DNA of 64,000 nt from Yersinia enterocolitica subsp. enterocolitica (GCF_901472495.1 NZ_LR590469.1:1302001-1366000), one strand, 5' to 3'; positions 39,638 to 48,977 are shown, counted from the first letter of the stretch. A program made the numbers and translations. Notes: generated by a model not told the origin, from the sequence alone.

Positions 39638-39894
39638 AAGAGCCAACAGTAAATCTACTGTCAGCTCAATGAGTTACCAAGTGACTTTCTGGTTTTGCGA
39701 CGACTGATTATTGATGACATGAACGGCACAGCGGCCTGATGATGAACCTGACACAAAAAATGGCTCTTTGAAGCCGACGGGTTTTTTAAGGTTCATCAGG
39801 TGCGGAACTCATCATGGCGCGGACATTTTTGTCCACCAGACGCCGAATAGATTTAAGCAAGCCCATCATAAATCAAAATCGGTGTTGCAAAAAC
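39638..39894 (+). ncRNA. Candidate guide (bridge/seek) RNA region of the IS110-type element
   Basis: The non-coding right end can fold: AAAGAGCCA (39648-39656) with TGGCTCTTT (39761-39769), and GATGAACCT with AGGTTCATC about 50 bases later. IS1111-type elements encode their target-recognition RNA in this position. The exact RNA ends and the loops matching the target were not determined. Confidence 0.4.
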
Positions 39895-39950
39895 GGGGGT
39901 GACCATAGATTTTTGTTGCTAAGATTTAAGGCATTGCAAGGGGAAAAAGA

Positions 39951-40613
39951 ATGTATTTTCGGGTCATCGATACAGAGACTTGTGGCTTAGAGGGCGGTAT
40001 TGTCGAAATTGCGTCCATCGATGTGATGGATGGGGCATTGAGCAACCCAATGAGTGACTTGGTTAGCCCAGACCGGCCAATCAGTCTCGATGCCATGGTT
40101 ATTCACCATATCACGGAAGAAATGGTGGAAGGTAAGCCACGGATTGCTGTTGCGGTTAGAAAGTATCAAGGTAGCCCTTATTATGTCGCCCATAACGCCC
40201 CCTTTGACCGTGGTGTATTACCGGAGATGGGCGGTCAATGGATTTGCACGCTAAAACTGGCCCGTATGCTCTATCCTGATATTAAGCACAGTAATCAATA
40301 TCTGCGTTACGCCTTACGCCTGAATGTTTCAGTGCCGGATAATCTTTATCCGCATCGAGCTTTGTATGATTGCTATGTCACCGCAGCACTGTTGCAACGT
40401 ATTATGCGAGACTCTGGGTGGAGCGCGGAGCAAATGGCGGAAATCACGCAGCAACCGCAGTTGCTATCAACATTTAAGTTTGGCAAATATCGGGGGAAAA
40501 GTATTGAACAGATAGCCCGACAAGATCCGGACTATCTGCGTTGGATGCTGGCCTCAATTACCGACCTTACACCGGATATGCGCCATACCCTAACATATTA
40601 TCTGGCCGAGTAA
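39951..40613 (+). CDS. exoX: Exodeoxyribonuclease X
   Basis: 220 residues, DnaQ-superfamily 3'-5' exonuclease. The DEDDh residues are visible: VIDTETCGLEGGIVEIAS (D, E), VAHNAPFDRGVLPEMGG (D), and YPHRALYDCYVTA (H, D). It digests single- and double-stranded DNA and takes part in mismatch repair and UV repair in E. coli. The C-terminal part has FKFGKYRGKSIEQIARQDPD, a domain of unknown function common to ExoX. AAGGGGAAAAAGA precedes the ATG. It is convergent with ptrB, as in E. coli, with 11 bases between. Confidence 0.95.
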   Translation: MYFRVIDTETCGLEGGIVEIASIDVMDGALSNPMSDLVSPDRPISLDAMVIHHITEEMVEGKPRIAVAVRKYQGSPYYVAHNAPFDRGVLPEMGGQWICTLKLARMLYPDIKHSNQYLRYALRLNVSVPDNLYPHRALYDCYVTAALLQRIMRDSGWSAEQMAEITQQPQLLSTFKFGKYRGKSIEQIARQDPDYLRWMLASITDLTPDMRHTLTYYLAE

Positions 40614-40624
40614 GCTTGTGTTAA

Positions 40625-42679
40625 TCAAGCCAGAGAGAGAATGAAGGCATATTCCAAAGCAATATCTTCATAAGCTTTGAAACGACCAGATTTACCTCCA
40701 TGACCCGAATCCATATCGGTATAGAGCAATAACTGGTGGTCATCGGTTTTCATTTCCCGCAATTTCGCGACCCACTTTGCCGGTTCCCAATATTGGACCT
40801 GTGAGTCGTGCAACCCGGTAGTCACCAGCATGTGCGGGTAATCCTGGGCTTTAACCTGATCGTATGGGCTGTATTGCTTGATGTAATCGTAATAAATCTT
40901 ATCGTTTGGATTGCCCCACTCATCATACTCGCCGGTCGTCAGGGGAATAGATTCATCCAGCATGGTGGTGACGACATCAACAAATGGTACTTGCGCCACA
41001 ACACCTTTGTATAATTCAGGCGCCTGATTAATCACCGCCCCCACTAGCAAGCCACCCGCACTGCCGCCCATAGCGAAAACACGGCTCGCATCGCCATACC
41101 CCTTGGCAACTAATGTTTTGGTTACATCAATAAAATCATTGAATGTGTTCAATTTATTGAGCAACTTGCCATCTTCATACCATTGCTGCCCTAACTCACC
41201 GCCACCGCGAATATGGGCCAAAGCGAAAACAAAACCACGGTCTAGCAGACTTAAACGACTGCCACTGAATGCAGGATCCATGCTGCTACCATAAGAGCCA
41301 TAGCCATAGACCAACAGCGGATTACTCCCGCGGGCAAAGTGGTCGCGGTGATAAACCAATGAAACAGGCACTTTGGCACCATCCGATGCAGTGACCCAAA
41401 TCCGCTCACTGCGGTACTTTTCTGGTGTGAAGTTTTTGACTTCCTGCTGCTTGAGCAACTGACGTGCACCGGTATCCATATTCAGCTCATACATGGAGCT
41501 TGGCGTGGTCATAGAAGAATAACCATAGCGCAACAGTTCAGTTTCCGGCTCTGGGTTATACGCCAGCCAGGTCACATAGGTAGGGTCATCAAAAGTAATT
41601 GATTTTTCTTCGCGAGTGGTCCAGTGAATTTGCCGCAAATGCGTCAACCCTTCACTGCGCTCTTCTACCACCAGCCAGTCGCGGAATAGGCTGAACCCCT
41701 CCAACATAACCTCTGTTCTTGGCGTAATTAATGATATCCACTGAGATTCATCAGCGAAATCAGCTGGTGCCTTCCCGGCTTCGGCAATTTTATACAGACC
41801 GAAGTTTTTGCCGTCTTTATTCGAACGAATGTAAAAATGCTGCTTATAGTGATCTAATCCGTATTCATGGTCTTTGCGGCGTGGTGCGAACATTTGCGGC
41901 AGCGGCTGCTGCTGATCGGCATCCAACAGTAAAATTTCAGAGGTTGTGGTGCTACTGAGATGGATGACAATAAAGCGCTCAGACGTGGTTTTTTCCAAAC
42001 CGACATAGAATGTATCGTCAGTTTCCTGATAAATCAGCTGGTCTGATGCCGGATCTGTTCCCACCACATGGCGATAGACCTGATAAGGCAGTAGCGTTTT
42101 TTCATGTTTACGCACGTAATACAGTGTTTTCGAATCATTCGCCCACTCAAAGCTGCCCGAAGTATTGCTGATCACTTCCTCTTGCCAAGTGTCGCTTTGT
42201 AAATGCTTTACTCGGATATCATATTGGCGACGCGATAAAAAATCCTCAGCGACCGCCAGTAGTTGATTATCTGGACTGACATCCAGCCCCCCCAAAGTAT
42301 AAAACTCACTGTCCGCAGCGCGCTGATTGCCATCCAATAATGTTTCCCAACTGCTATCAGCCCAAACCGGCTGGCGCACGTAAATGGCATATTCATTACC
42401 GGGCTCAAAACGCGTTTGATAGCGGTAGCCATTACGGGTATAGGGGACGGACTCTTCTTGTGGCGGAATACGGGAAACCATTTCCTGATACAACGTCTCA
42501 CGCAGCGGTTGCTGCGGCTTTAATACTGTCTCGGTGAACTCATTTTCAGCTTGCAAATAGTGCAGAACATCAGCGTCAGTGCGCTCATCATCACGCAGCC
42601 AATAATAATCATCTGTACGGATATCACCGTGCATCGTCATCGGATAAGGGCGTTTATCTGCCTTTGGAGGTGTGGTCAT
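40625..42679 (-). CDS. ptrB: Oligopeptidase B
   Basis: 684 residues, serine peptidase family S9A that cuts short peptides after Arg or Lys. The N-terminal beta-propeller covers about 1-400. The catalytic domain holds FALAHIRGGGELGQQWYEDG, the nucleophile GGSAGGLLVGAV, aspartate in TGLHDSQVQYWEPAKW and histidine in DMDSGHGGKSGRF. Length equals E. coli PtrB (686). Cytoplasmic. Transcribed alone, from about 42.7 kb leftward, next to exoX. Confidence 0.96.
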   Translation of the reverse strand: MTTPPKADKRPYPMTMHGDIRTDDYYWLRDDERTDADVLHYLQAENEFTETVLKPQQPLRETLYQEMVSRIPPQEESVPYTRNGYRYQTRFEPGNEYAIYVRQPVWADSSWETLLDGNQRAADSEFYTLGGLDVSPDNQLLAVAEDFLSRRQYDIRVKHLQSDTWQEEVISNTSGSFEWANDSKTLYYVRKHEKTLLPYQVYRHVVGTDPASDQLIYQETDDTFYVGLEKTTSERFIVIHLSSTTTSEILLLDADQQQPLPQMFAPRRKDHEYGLDHYKQHFYIRSNKDGKNFGLYKIAEAGKAPADFADESQWISLITPRTEVMLEGFSLFRDWLVVEERSEGLTHLRQIHWTTREEKSITFDDPTYVTWLAYNPEPETELLRYGYSSMTTPSSMYELNMDTGARQLLKQQEVKNFTPEKYRSERIWVTASDGAKVPVSLVYHRDHFARGSNPLLVYGYGSYGSSMDPAFSGSRLSLLDRGFVFALAHIRGGGELGQQWYEDGKLLNKLNTFNDFIDVTKTLVAKGYGDASRVFAMGGSAGGLLVGAVINQAPELYKGVVAQVPFVDVVTTMLDESIPLTTGEYDEWGNPNDKIYYDYIKQYSPYDQVKAQDYPHMLVTTGLHDSQVQYWEPAKWVAKLREMKTDDHQLLLYTDMDSGHGGKSGRFKAYEDIALEYAFILSLA

Positions 42680-42804
42680 TAGTTGAAGTATCCATCTGTG
42701 TTCGTTACCGCGAGAGTGACACGATTACTTGGCGATGCCAAGCAGCGACATAGCCTTATTATTGAGTTGAGGAGAGCTCATTCAATGGTAAACAAAATGA
42801 TAGA

Positions 42805-42835
42805 CAGGTGCAGGATCTGTTATTACCAGCACCTG
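42805..42835 (-). terminator. Probable terminator of yebF
   Basis: CAGGTGC (42805-42811) pairs with GCACCTG (42829-42835) with a 17-base loop; on the minus strand it is followed by TCTATCATTTTGTTT. Confidence 0.55.
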
Positions 42836-42868
42836 TTGGGCGTGATTATTAATTCCAGAGTCGCGGGG

Positions 42869-43228
42869 TCACGTTGGCAGGGTATAGGTGATAGTGCCTG
42901 CCTTGCAGTCGAGTACTACTTGGTAGGTTTTATCCCCTTTCTTGCCCCGAGCGGTCAGTGGAACCTGCCAAATGTCATCTTTGCCAGTAATGTCTACCGT
43001 GCTAATCCAAACCACCGGGCTATCAGTTCCTAACCCTTTTTTATCCGCTTCCCAGCGCGTTATTCGGTTTTGTAGGAAATCCCGCTTAACTTGCGTGGCA
43101 ACTTGTGATGGTGTTAACCCGGTACAAGCAGGGACTTTTGCTACCCGCGGTTCCTGAGCCTGTACATGACTGATGACACCAAGCAATCCGCTGGCCACTA
43201 TCAAGGCGAGTCCTGTCTTTCTCATCAT
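42869..43228 (-). CDS. yebF: YebF family secreted protein
   Basis: 119 residues with a signal peptide (RKTGLALIVASGLLGVISHVQA). The mature domain VPACTGLTPSQVATQVKRDF, LQNRITRWEADKKG, VVWISTVDITGKDDIWQVPL and YQVVLDCKAGTITY is clearly YebF, with the two cysteines that form its disulfide. E. coli YebF is known for reaching the medium through outer-membrane porins and can act as a colicin-immunity-like protein (Cmi family). Start at either of two adjacent ATGs. Confidence 0.92.
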   Translation of the reverse strand: MMRKTGLALIVASGLLGVISHVQAQEPRVAKVPACTGLTPSQVATQVKRDFLQNRITRWEADKKGLGTDSPVVWISTVDITGKDDIWQVPLTARGKKGDKTYQVVLDCKAGTITYTLPT

Positions 43229-43330
43229 TCCTCCAGATATTATTATTTCTATCCTATGGCCGGAGCAATAACTGAAAGGGGGGTTACCGAGTGAATAGCG
43301 CTACAGAATCAAAGCATTAACACTATTTAA

Positions 43331-43639
43331 TTAACACCGAGTAAATTCAATCACGTAAAACTGCTCCAGCCCCGGATAGATATCCTTAATCACTTTTTTC
43401 AGTTCATCCAACGACATATTTTCTTGCTCCGCATGGCGTTCTGTCAGGGCATCCAAAGTGATTGGCGTGACAGACTTGACCAAAATGTTGCAGAAAAACA
43501 CGCCGTCTTCATTACGGCACACGCGCAGGATCTCCCCTGGGCGAAAATCGGATTCACTGCTATCCCGGATGGTGATTGTTTTACGGGAAGCCAGAATATC
43601 CGCCTCAAACCGGCGAAAGAAGGTAATTTCACGATTCAT
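43331..43639 (-). CDS. yqfB: N4-acetylcytidine amidohydrolase (ASCH domain, YqfB)
   Basis: 102 residues with the ASCH fold: [20 protein letters not shown] followed by [38 protein letters not shown] and FYVIEFTRC. Lys21-type and Glu74-type residues required by E. coli YqfB appear in ASRKTIT and RHAEQENMS. It removes acetyl groups from N4-acetylcytidine nucleosides. AAGGAGC precedes the ATG. It lies downstream of yebG on the same strand, 38 bases away, and may share its SOS-regulated transcript. Confidence 0.9.
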
Positions 43640-43677
43640 TTTAGCTCCTTTTTCACTTTCTGCCGTAATCAGGCAGA

Positions 43678-43998
43678 TTAAGCCGCTTGATTTTCATCAG
43701 ATTTGGATTTTTTCTCTGGAGCGATTTTTTCTACTTTCGCTTTTGGTTGCCCATCAGCGGAGGCCGCAGGATAGGCACCACGCAGAATTTGCCCGAATGC
43801 GTCTTTGTTCTCTGCAAGGAAGAAACTCAAAGCCTCGCGTTGTTCTTCTTCCAGTGTTAAAGGTGACTGTGACAACCACTCAGACAAATTGTCAGCCAAA
43901 TCCAACATTTTATCGTAGGCATCGGCTTCTTTTTTGGTTGTGAAAGTCATTTTTTCCTCACCCTGTCTTACCACGACGAATTTTATTTCAACGGCCAT
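43678..43998 (-). CDS. yebG: SOS-inducible protein YebG
   Basis: 106 residues. [20 protein letters not shown] then [20 protein letters not shown] and [14 protein letters not shown] are typical of YebG (PF07130). The C-terminal 30 residues are charged and low-complexity. Its function is unknown; it is induced by DNA damage in E. coli. GAGGACGCG lies before the ATG and a perfect LexA site lies 30-45 bases upstream (44028-44043), so SOS control is conserved. Confidence 0.94.
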
Positions 43999-44027
43999 TG
44001 ATACGCGTCCTCTTCACTTACAGATTA

Positions 44028-44043
44028 CTGTACATAAACACAG
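44028..44043. promoter_or_regulatory. LexA (SOS) box of yebG
   Basis: CTGTACATAAACACAG fits CTGT-N8-ACAG exactly and stands 30 bases before the yebG start codon. Confidence 0.93.
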
Positions 44044-44093
44044 TGCAATATGATTTATTGGAGCGATGCAACCACCATCGCTCCCCACTGTGA

Positions 44094-45476
44094 TTATTTT
44101 AATAAACGAGCTTTACAGTTTTTACCTTTGATTTTGCCTTGCTGTAACTGCTGTAGCGCGCGTTTGGCACTGGCCTTGCGGATAGCAACATAAGCATGGA
44201 CGGGGAACATATCGATTTTACCCACGTCCGCAGCGGTCAGACCGGCTTCACCGGTTAACGCACCCAAAATGTCGCCAGGGCGAATTTTAGCTTTACGGCC
44301 ACCATCAATGCATAACGTGACCATTTCAGGTTCCAGCAGGGTGTTGGCACTGCGGCTCACCTGCTCGGCTGGTGTCCATTTCAATTTCATTTGCAGATAA
44401 TCTTCAATGGCATGAGCACGAGTCATTTCTTGTGGCGTGCACAGACTCACGGCAAGGCCACTCATCCCTGCCCGACCAGTGCGGCCGATGCGGTGCACAT
44501 GCACTTCCGGATCAAACGCCAGTTCGAAATTGACCACCAGTTCCAAGTCTTTGATATCCAGACCTCGAGCGGCAACGTCCGTTGCAACCAGTACCCGACA
44601 ACTGCGATTGGCAAAACGCACCAACACCTGGTCACGGTCACGTTGTTCTAAGTCGCCGTGTAATGCCAACACACTGATGCCACGGGACTCCAGGGCTTCG
44701 TAGACGCTCTGGCAATCTTTTTTGGTATTACAAAACACCACGCAAGAGGCGGGCTGGTAGTGACTAAGTACCGAGATCAACAATGGCAAACGTTTTTCAC
44801 GAGTAGTTTCGAAAAACACCTGCTCGATAGCCGGCGCTTCATCGCCATCATCAACTTCAACATTCACCGGTTGGCGCTGAACCCGCGCACTGATTTGTTC
44901 AATACCGGCTGGGTAAGTGGCAGAAAATAGCAACGTCTGGCGTTGTGGCGGGGTATAGGCAATCACATCATCAATGGCATCGGTAAAACCCATATCCAAC
45001 ATGCGATCGGCTTCGTCCAGCACCAGAATTTTGAGGTCATCCAGTACCAGCGTTTTCTTGCGCAAATGCTCCTGAATACGCCCCGGCGTGCCGACGACGA
45101 TATGCGGGGCATGCACCAGAGAATCCAACTGATGGCCCATCGGCTGGCCGCCACACAGGGTTAGGATTTTAATGTTCTGTGTAAAGCGTGCTAATCGGCG
45201 CAACTCTTTGCTGACCTGATCAGCTAATTCGCGGGTTGGACACAGCACCAAGGCCTGAGTCACAAACTCACCTACGGCAATTTTGTCCAGCAAACCAATG
45301 CCGAATGCCGCAGTTTTACCGCTGCCGGTTTTAGCTTTTGCCCGCACATCCTGCCCATTGAGGATTGCCGGTAATGCTGCGGCCTGTACCGGTGTCATCT
45401 CGGTATAGCCAAGTTCATTAAGATTGGACAACTGCTCAGCAGGCAGTGTCAGAGAAGAAAAGGAAGTTGTGCTCAC
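44094..45476 (-). CDS. dbpA: ATP-dependent RNA helicase DbpA
   Basis: 460 residues, DEAD-box helicase for 50S ribosome assembly. Motifs in order: Q motif (YTEMTPVQAAALPAIL), AKTGSGKTAAF, PTRELADQV, TPGRI, DEADRMLDMGF, SATYP, then the helicase C motifs CVVFCNTKKDC, VLVATDVAARGLDI and HRIGRTGRAG. The C-terminal about 75 residues (CIDGGRKAKIRPGDILGALT) are the DbpA RNA-binding domain for 23S hairpin 92. The likely start is GTG 45476 (STTSFSSLTLPAEQLSNLNE), matching E. coli DbpA (457); the frame stays open 153 bases further upstream. Confidence 0.95.
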   Translation of the reverse strand: MSTTSFSSLTLPAEQLSNLNELGYTEMTPVQAAALPAILNGQDVRAKAKTGSGKTAAFGIGLLDKIAVGEFVTQALVLCPTRELADQVSKELRRLARFTQNIKILTLCGGQPMGHQLDSLVHAPHIVVGTPGRIQEHLRKKTLVLDDLKILVLDEADRMLDMGFTDAIDDVIAYTPPQRQTLLFSATYPAGIEQISARVQRQPVNVEVDDGDEAPAIEQVFFETTREKRLPLLISVLSHYQPASCVVFCNTKKDCQSVYEALESRGISVLALHGDLEQRDRDQVLVRFANRSCRVLVATDVAARGLDIKDLELVVNFELAFDPEVHVHRIGRTGRAGMSGLAVSLCTPQEMTRAHAIEDYLQMKLKWTPAEQVSRSANTLLEPEMVTLCIDGGRKAKIRPGDILGALTGEAGLTAADVGKIDMFPVHAYVAIRKASAKRALQQLQQGKIKGKNCKARLLK

Positions 45477-45627
45477 GGCAGTAACTCTTATAACTGGATG
45501 GAATGGCAGCGATGGCCTGAAGGCGAGCGCAAGATTTTGCCGCGATAATACCAGAGATAGGGCCATTGCCGGAACTATACTGCATCGATACCGGTAAAAT
45601 GACGTAATTCTCTGCTTCACAGTCGAC

Positions 45628-45643
45628 ACGCAATCGTTTTCGT
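45628..45643. promoter_or_regulatory. PurR operator of purT
   Basis: ACGCAATCGTTTTCGT matches the PurR consensus ACGCAAACGTTTTCGT at 15 of 16 positions. It covers the expected -35 region of a promoter with -10 TATACT at 45657-45662, about 70 bases before the purT start. Confidence 0.88.
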
Positions 45644-45729
45644 TGCCGTTTTACCCTATACTTGTGCCCGTAAAATTCACCTTGCATAAAATTACTGTGT
45701 AACTTTCCCACTGATGTAGGTACCTAACT

Positions 45730-46911
45730 ATGCTGACTATTGGAACCGCTCTGCGTCCGAACGCCACCCGTGTCATGTTGCTTGGCTCCGGTGAGCTGGG
45801 CAAAGAAGTGGCTATTGAATGCCAGAGACTGGGGCTGGAAGTGATTGCGGTTGATCGCTATGCAGATGCGCCCGCGATGCATGTTGCCCATCGTAGCCAT
45901 GTGATTAACATGCTGGATGGCGCTGCGCTCAAGCGGTTGGTCGCGCAGGAAAAACCGCACTATATCGTGCCGGAAATTGAAGCTATCGCCACCGATATGC
46001 TGGTTGAGTTAGAAAACATGGGCCAGAAAGTGGTGCCCTGTGCCGAAGCGACTCGCTTGACTATGAACCGTGAAGGGATTCGCCGGCTGGCCGCAGAAAC
46101 ACTGCAATTGCCGACCTCCAGCTACCGTTTTGCTGATACCGAGAGTGCATTTCGTCAGGCGGTCAGCGAGATTGGTTACCCGTGCATTGTCAAACCGGTA
46201 ATGAGCTCTTCAGGTAAGGGTCAGAGTTTGATTCGCAGTGAACCGCAACTTCAGGCCGCATGGGATTACGCACAACAAGGTGGCCGTGCGGGCAGCGGTA
46301 AAGTGATTGTCGAAGGGTTAGTACATTTTGATTTTGAAATCACTTTGCTGACCATCAGTGCTGTTGATGGCATCCACTTCTGTGCCCCTATTGGTCACCG
46401 CCAGGAAGATGGCGACTACCGTGAATCCTGGCAGCCGCAGGCGATGAGTGATGTTGCAGTGGCTCGGGCAAAAGAGATTGCCTCACAGGTTGTCAAAGCG
46501 CTAGGTGGCTATGGGTTATTTGGCGTGGAATTGTTTGTCTGTGGGGATGAGGTTATTTTCAGCGAAGTTTCGCCGCGCCCACATGATACCGGCATGGTGA
46601 CCTTGATTTCGCAAAATATGTCTGAGTTTGCCTTGCATGTGCGGGCATTTCTGGGCTTGCCTATCGGCACTATTCGTCAGTATGGCGCGGCTGCATCGGC
46701 AGTTATTTTGCCTGAATTGACCAGCCACAATATTGCTTATCATGGGTTAGAAACGGCATTGGTGGGTGATACCCAGATTCGTTTATTTGGTAAGCCTGAT
46801 ATTGCCGGTAAACGGCGGTTGGGAGTGGCGCTGGCGGTAGCGGATGACACGGATACGGCGATTGAGGTAGCAAAGCGTGCCGCGAGTGCGGTCGTCGTGA
46901 CAGGCAAATAA
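45730..46911 (+). CDS. purT: Formate-dependent phosphoribosylglycinamide formyltransferase
   Basis: 393 residues, ATP-grasp enzyme that makes formyl-GAR from GAR, formate and ATP in purine synthesis. VMLLGSGELGKEVAIECQRL is the N-terminal phosphate site; YIVPEIEAIATDMLVELE, EIGYPCIVKPVMSSSGKGQS and FSEVSPRPHDTGMVTLIS are ATP-grasp and metal-site segments. Length is equal to E. coli PurT (392). Control by PurR is supported by the operator upstream. The GC-rich hairpin at 47028-47047 probably ends the transcript. Confidence 0.96.
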   Translation: MLTIGTALRPNATRVMLLGSGELGKEVAIECQRLGLEVIAVDRYADAPAMHVAHRSHVINMLDGAALKRLVAQEKPHYIVPEIEAIATDMLVELENMGQKVVPCAEATRLTMNREGIRRLAAETLQLPTSSYRFADTESAFRQAVSEIGYPCIVKPVMSSSGKGQSLIRSEPQLQAAWDYAQQGGRAGSGKVIVEGLVHFDFEITLLTISAVDGIHFCAPIGHRQEDGDYRESWQPQAMSDVAVARAKEIASQVVKALGGYGLFGVELFVCGDEVIFSEVSPRPHDTGMVTLISQNMSEFALHVRAFLGLPIGTIRQYGAAASAVILPELTSHNIAYHGLETALVGDTQIRLFGKPDIAGKRRLGVALAVADDTDTAIEVAKRAASAVVVTGK

Positions 46912-47027
46912 TCAGTTACATATGGATAACCCGAGGTTAATGACAAAGTGCCCGCAGCGGTGAAAACAGGTGGATCATAAAGACGCTGTATTTTCTTTGT
47001 TAAAACAAGCATCCCTGATGGCTCGAC

Positions 47028-47047
47028 CCGCGCCATCCGTGGCGCGG
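47028..47047 (+). terminator. GC-rich hairpin downstream of purT
   Basis: CCGCGCCA-TCCG-TGGCGCGG, a perfect 8-bp stem with tetraloop. It lacks a good T-run, so it may terminate only weakly or protect the mRNA end. Confidence 0.5.
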
Positions 47048-47102
47048 ACGCTTTACTCTTCTACCTGTCCTCACCTTGCAAGATCGAGTCGTTGGAGTTT
47101 GT

Positions 47103-47145
47103 CAGCAGTCTGAACCCGCCATTTTTTGGCGGGTTCAGACTGCTG
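47103..47145. terminator. 19-bp perfect palindrome between purT and yoaH
   Basis: CAGCAGTCTGAACCCGCCA (47103-47121) and its exact reverse complement (47127-47145) flank a TTTTT loop. It lies between convergent genes, 21 bases after the yoaH stop. It is probably a two-way terminator, although no T-run follows. Confidence 0.6.
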
Positions 47146-47166
47146 GAACAGCTAAGCGCTAGAAGC

Positions 47167-47424
47167 TTACCCCTCGTACGGGTCTTCTATTTCGTCCGCA
47201 TCCTGTTCATTATCGCGACGATAATCAGACTCATCATGTTCATCAAAGTCAGTATCTTCAAAGATAGCCATGGCTTGTGGATCATTCTGGTGCCGCTCAC
47301 GGATTTCTGCGGCCACCAAGGCAATCGCCTCACCACTGCTCATCCCTTCCGACATGAATTGATGAATACGTTCGACAGCTTCTTGCTGTTCCTCATGAGA
47401 AAGTGAAGGCATACCCGCTAACAT
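47167..47424 (-). CDS. yoaH: UPF0181 protein YoaH
   Basis: 85 residues. MLAGMPSLSHEEQQEAVERI with QFMSEGMSSGEAIALVAAEI matches the start of E. coli YoaH (59 residues). The C-terminal tail is 25 residues longer and very acidic (DTDFDEHDESDYRRDNEQDA), a form usual in Yersinia and Serratia. The function is unknown. It is divergent from pabB, as in E. coli. Confidence 0.92.
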   Translation of the reverse strand: MLAGMPSLSHEEQQEAVERIHQFMSEGMSSGEAIALVAAEIRERHQNDPQAMAIFEDTDFDEHDESDYRRDNEQDADEIEDPYEG

Positions 47425-47606
47425 TGATTCATCTCCTACATATAATTGATTTAGTATACCTGTTTATTGCTGCCTGAGGTGAATTGAGTGCTGCCGACCA
47501 GCAGCCACAAACATAGGGTAATTTATGCTAATCTTCCCCACCGCGGATGGCGAAAATACCATTTTGCCCCCTAATATGGCTACCCGAAAGAAAAGAATAG
47601 TGACTC

Positions 47607-48977
47607 ATGAGTGTGAAATCCCTGACCTTCAAAACCTTGCCTTATCAGCCTGATGCCCTGATTCAACAATTTGCCCCACTGGCTCATCAAGCCTGGGCCA
47701 TGTTGTTACATTCCGGATTTGCTGAACATCCCCATAACCGCTTTGATATTCTGGTCGCCGATCCGCGAGTTACCCTCACCACGCGGGGCGAGCAAACAGA
47801 GATAATCAGTGCGCAAGGCCAGGAATTCTCCAGTGAAGACCCTTTTTCTTTATTACAGCAACAGTTGGACCAATTTCTCCGCCCGCTATCACCCCACCCT
47901 GACCTGCCGTTTTTAGGCGGAGCATTAGGGCTATTTGGCTATGATTTAGGGCGGCGTGTTGAGGTATTACCGGCACTGGCCGAGCAAGATATTACCTTGC
48001 CGGATATGGCTGTTGGCCTGTATGACTGGGCATTAATTGCCGATCATCATTTGCAAAAACTGACGTTGGTGTGTCACGGCGATGCAGAACAGCGCCTGCG
48101 TTGGTTACAGCAACAAAGATGTGCAGCTGCCACTCAGCCATTTAAATTAACCAGCCAGTGGCAGGCCAACCTGTCGCGAGAGCAATATGGCGAAAAATTC
48201 CGTCAAATTCAGGAATATCTGCACAGCGGCGACTGCTATCAAATTAATTTAACCCAGAGATTCAGCGCAGAATATCAAGGTGATGAATGGCAAGCTTTTC
48301 TGTCATTGAGCCGCAGTAATAGAGCGCCCTTTTCGGCTTTTATTCGTTTGCCACAAAACACCATTCTGAGTGTGTCACCAGAGCGCTTTTTATGGCTGGA
48401 AAATCACCGCATTCAAACTCGCCCTATCAAAGGCACCTTGCCGCGACTGGATGATCCTGAACAGGATAAGTTGCAAGCTGAACGGTTAGCCAACTCAGAG
48501 AAAGATCGCGCTGAAAACCTGATGATAGTTGATTTGCTACGCAATGATATTGGCCGGGTCGCGCAAGCGGGAACCGTGCGCGTGCCTGAATTGTTTGTCG
48601 TCGAGCCTTTCCCAGCGGTATATCACCTGGTTAGTACCATTACCGCGACGCTGCCCACCGAATCCCCACCAACCGCATTATTACGGGCCTGCTTCCCCGG
48701 CGGGTCGATAACCGGTGCGCCGAAGATTAGAGCCATGGAAATCATTGAGCAACTGGAACCCCAGCGCCGCAATGCCTATTGTGGCAGTATTGGCTATATT
48801 AGTTGCTGTGGCACAATGGACACCAACATCACCATCCGTACCCTGCTGACTGAGAACGGTAAGATATATTGCTCAGCTGGCGGTGGCATTGTGGCCGACA
48901 GCCAGGAACAGGCTGAATATCAGGAAACATTTGATAAAATTGCCCGAATACTGCCTTTACTGGAAGATGATGAATAA
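47607..48977 (+). CDS. pabB: Aminodeoxychorismate synthase component I
   Basis: 456 residues, chorismate-utilising enzyme. With the glutamine amidotransferase PabA it makes 4-amino-4-deoxychorismate for folate. FIRLPQNTILSVSPERFLWL, RPIKGTLPRLDDPEQDKLQA with LANSEKDRAENLMIVDLLRN, and SITGAPKIRAMEIIEQLE with YCGSIGYIS are conserved. The active-site lysine of PabB appears in RPIKGT. Length is like E. coli PabB (453). It is followed directly by nudL, whose GTG start abuts its stop. Confidence 0.95.
   Translation: MSVKSLTFKTLPYQPDALIQQFAPLAHQAWAMLLHSGFAEHPHNRFDILVADPRVTLTTRGEQTEIISAQGQEFSSEDPFSLLQQQLDQFLRPLSPHPDLPFLGGALGLFGYDLGRRVEVLPALAEQDITLPDMAVGLYDWALIADHHLQKLTLVCHGDAEQRLRWLQQQRCAAATQPFKLTSQWQANLSREQYGEKFRQIQEYLHSGDCYQINLTQRFSAEYQGDEWQAFLSLSRSNRAPFSAFIRLPQNTILSVSPERFLWLENHRIQTRPIKGTLPRLDDPEQDKLQAERLANSEKDRAENLMIVDLLRNDIGRVAQAGTVRVPELFVVEPFPAVYHLVSTITATLPTESPPTALLRACFPGGSITGAPKIRAMEIIEQLEPQRRNAYCGSIGYISCCGTMDTNITIRTLLTENGKIYCSAGGGIVADSQEQAEYQETFDKIARILPLLEDDE

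Larger units (their letters stand above)
38573..39906 (+). mobile_element. IS110-family (IS1111-type) insertion sequence, about 1.35 kb
   Basis: Bounded by the perfect 12-bp inverted repeats ATGGTCACCCCC (38573-38584) and GGGGGTGACCAT (39895-39906), which in IS1111-type elements lie a few bases inside the true ends. No target duplication is expected or seen. The left flank is the hairpin at 38548-38565 and the right flank starts with TTTTTG, so the element seems to have entered a transcription terminator between stem and T-run. Y. enterocolitica is known to carry the IS110-family element IS1328; identity was not tested. Confidence 0.85.
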
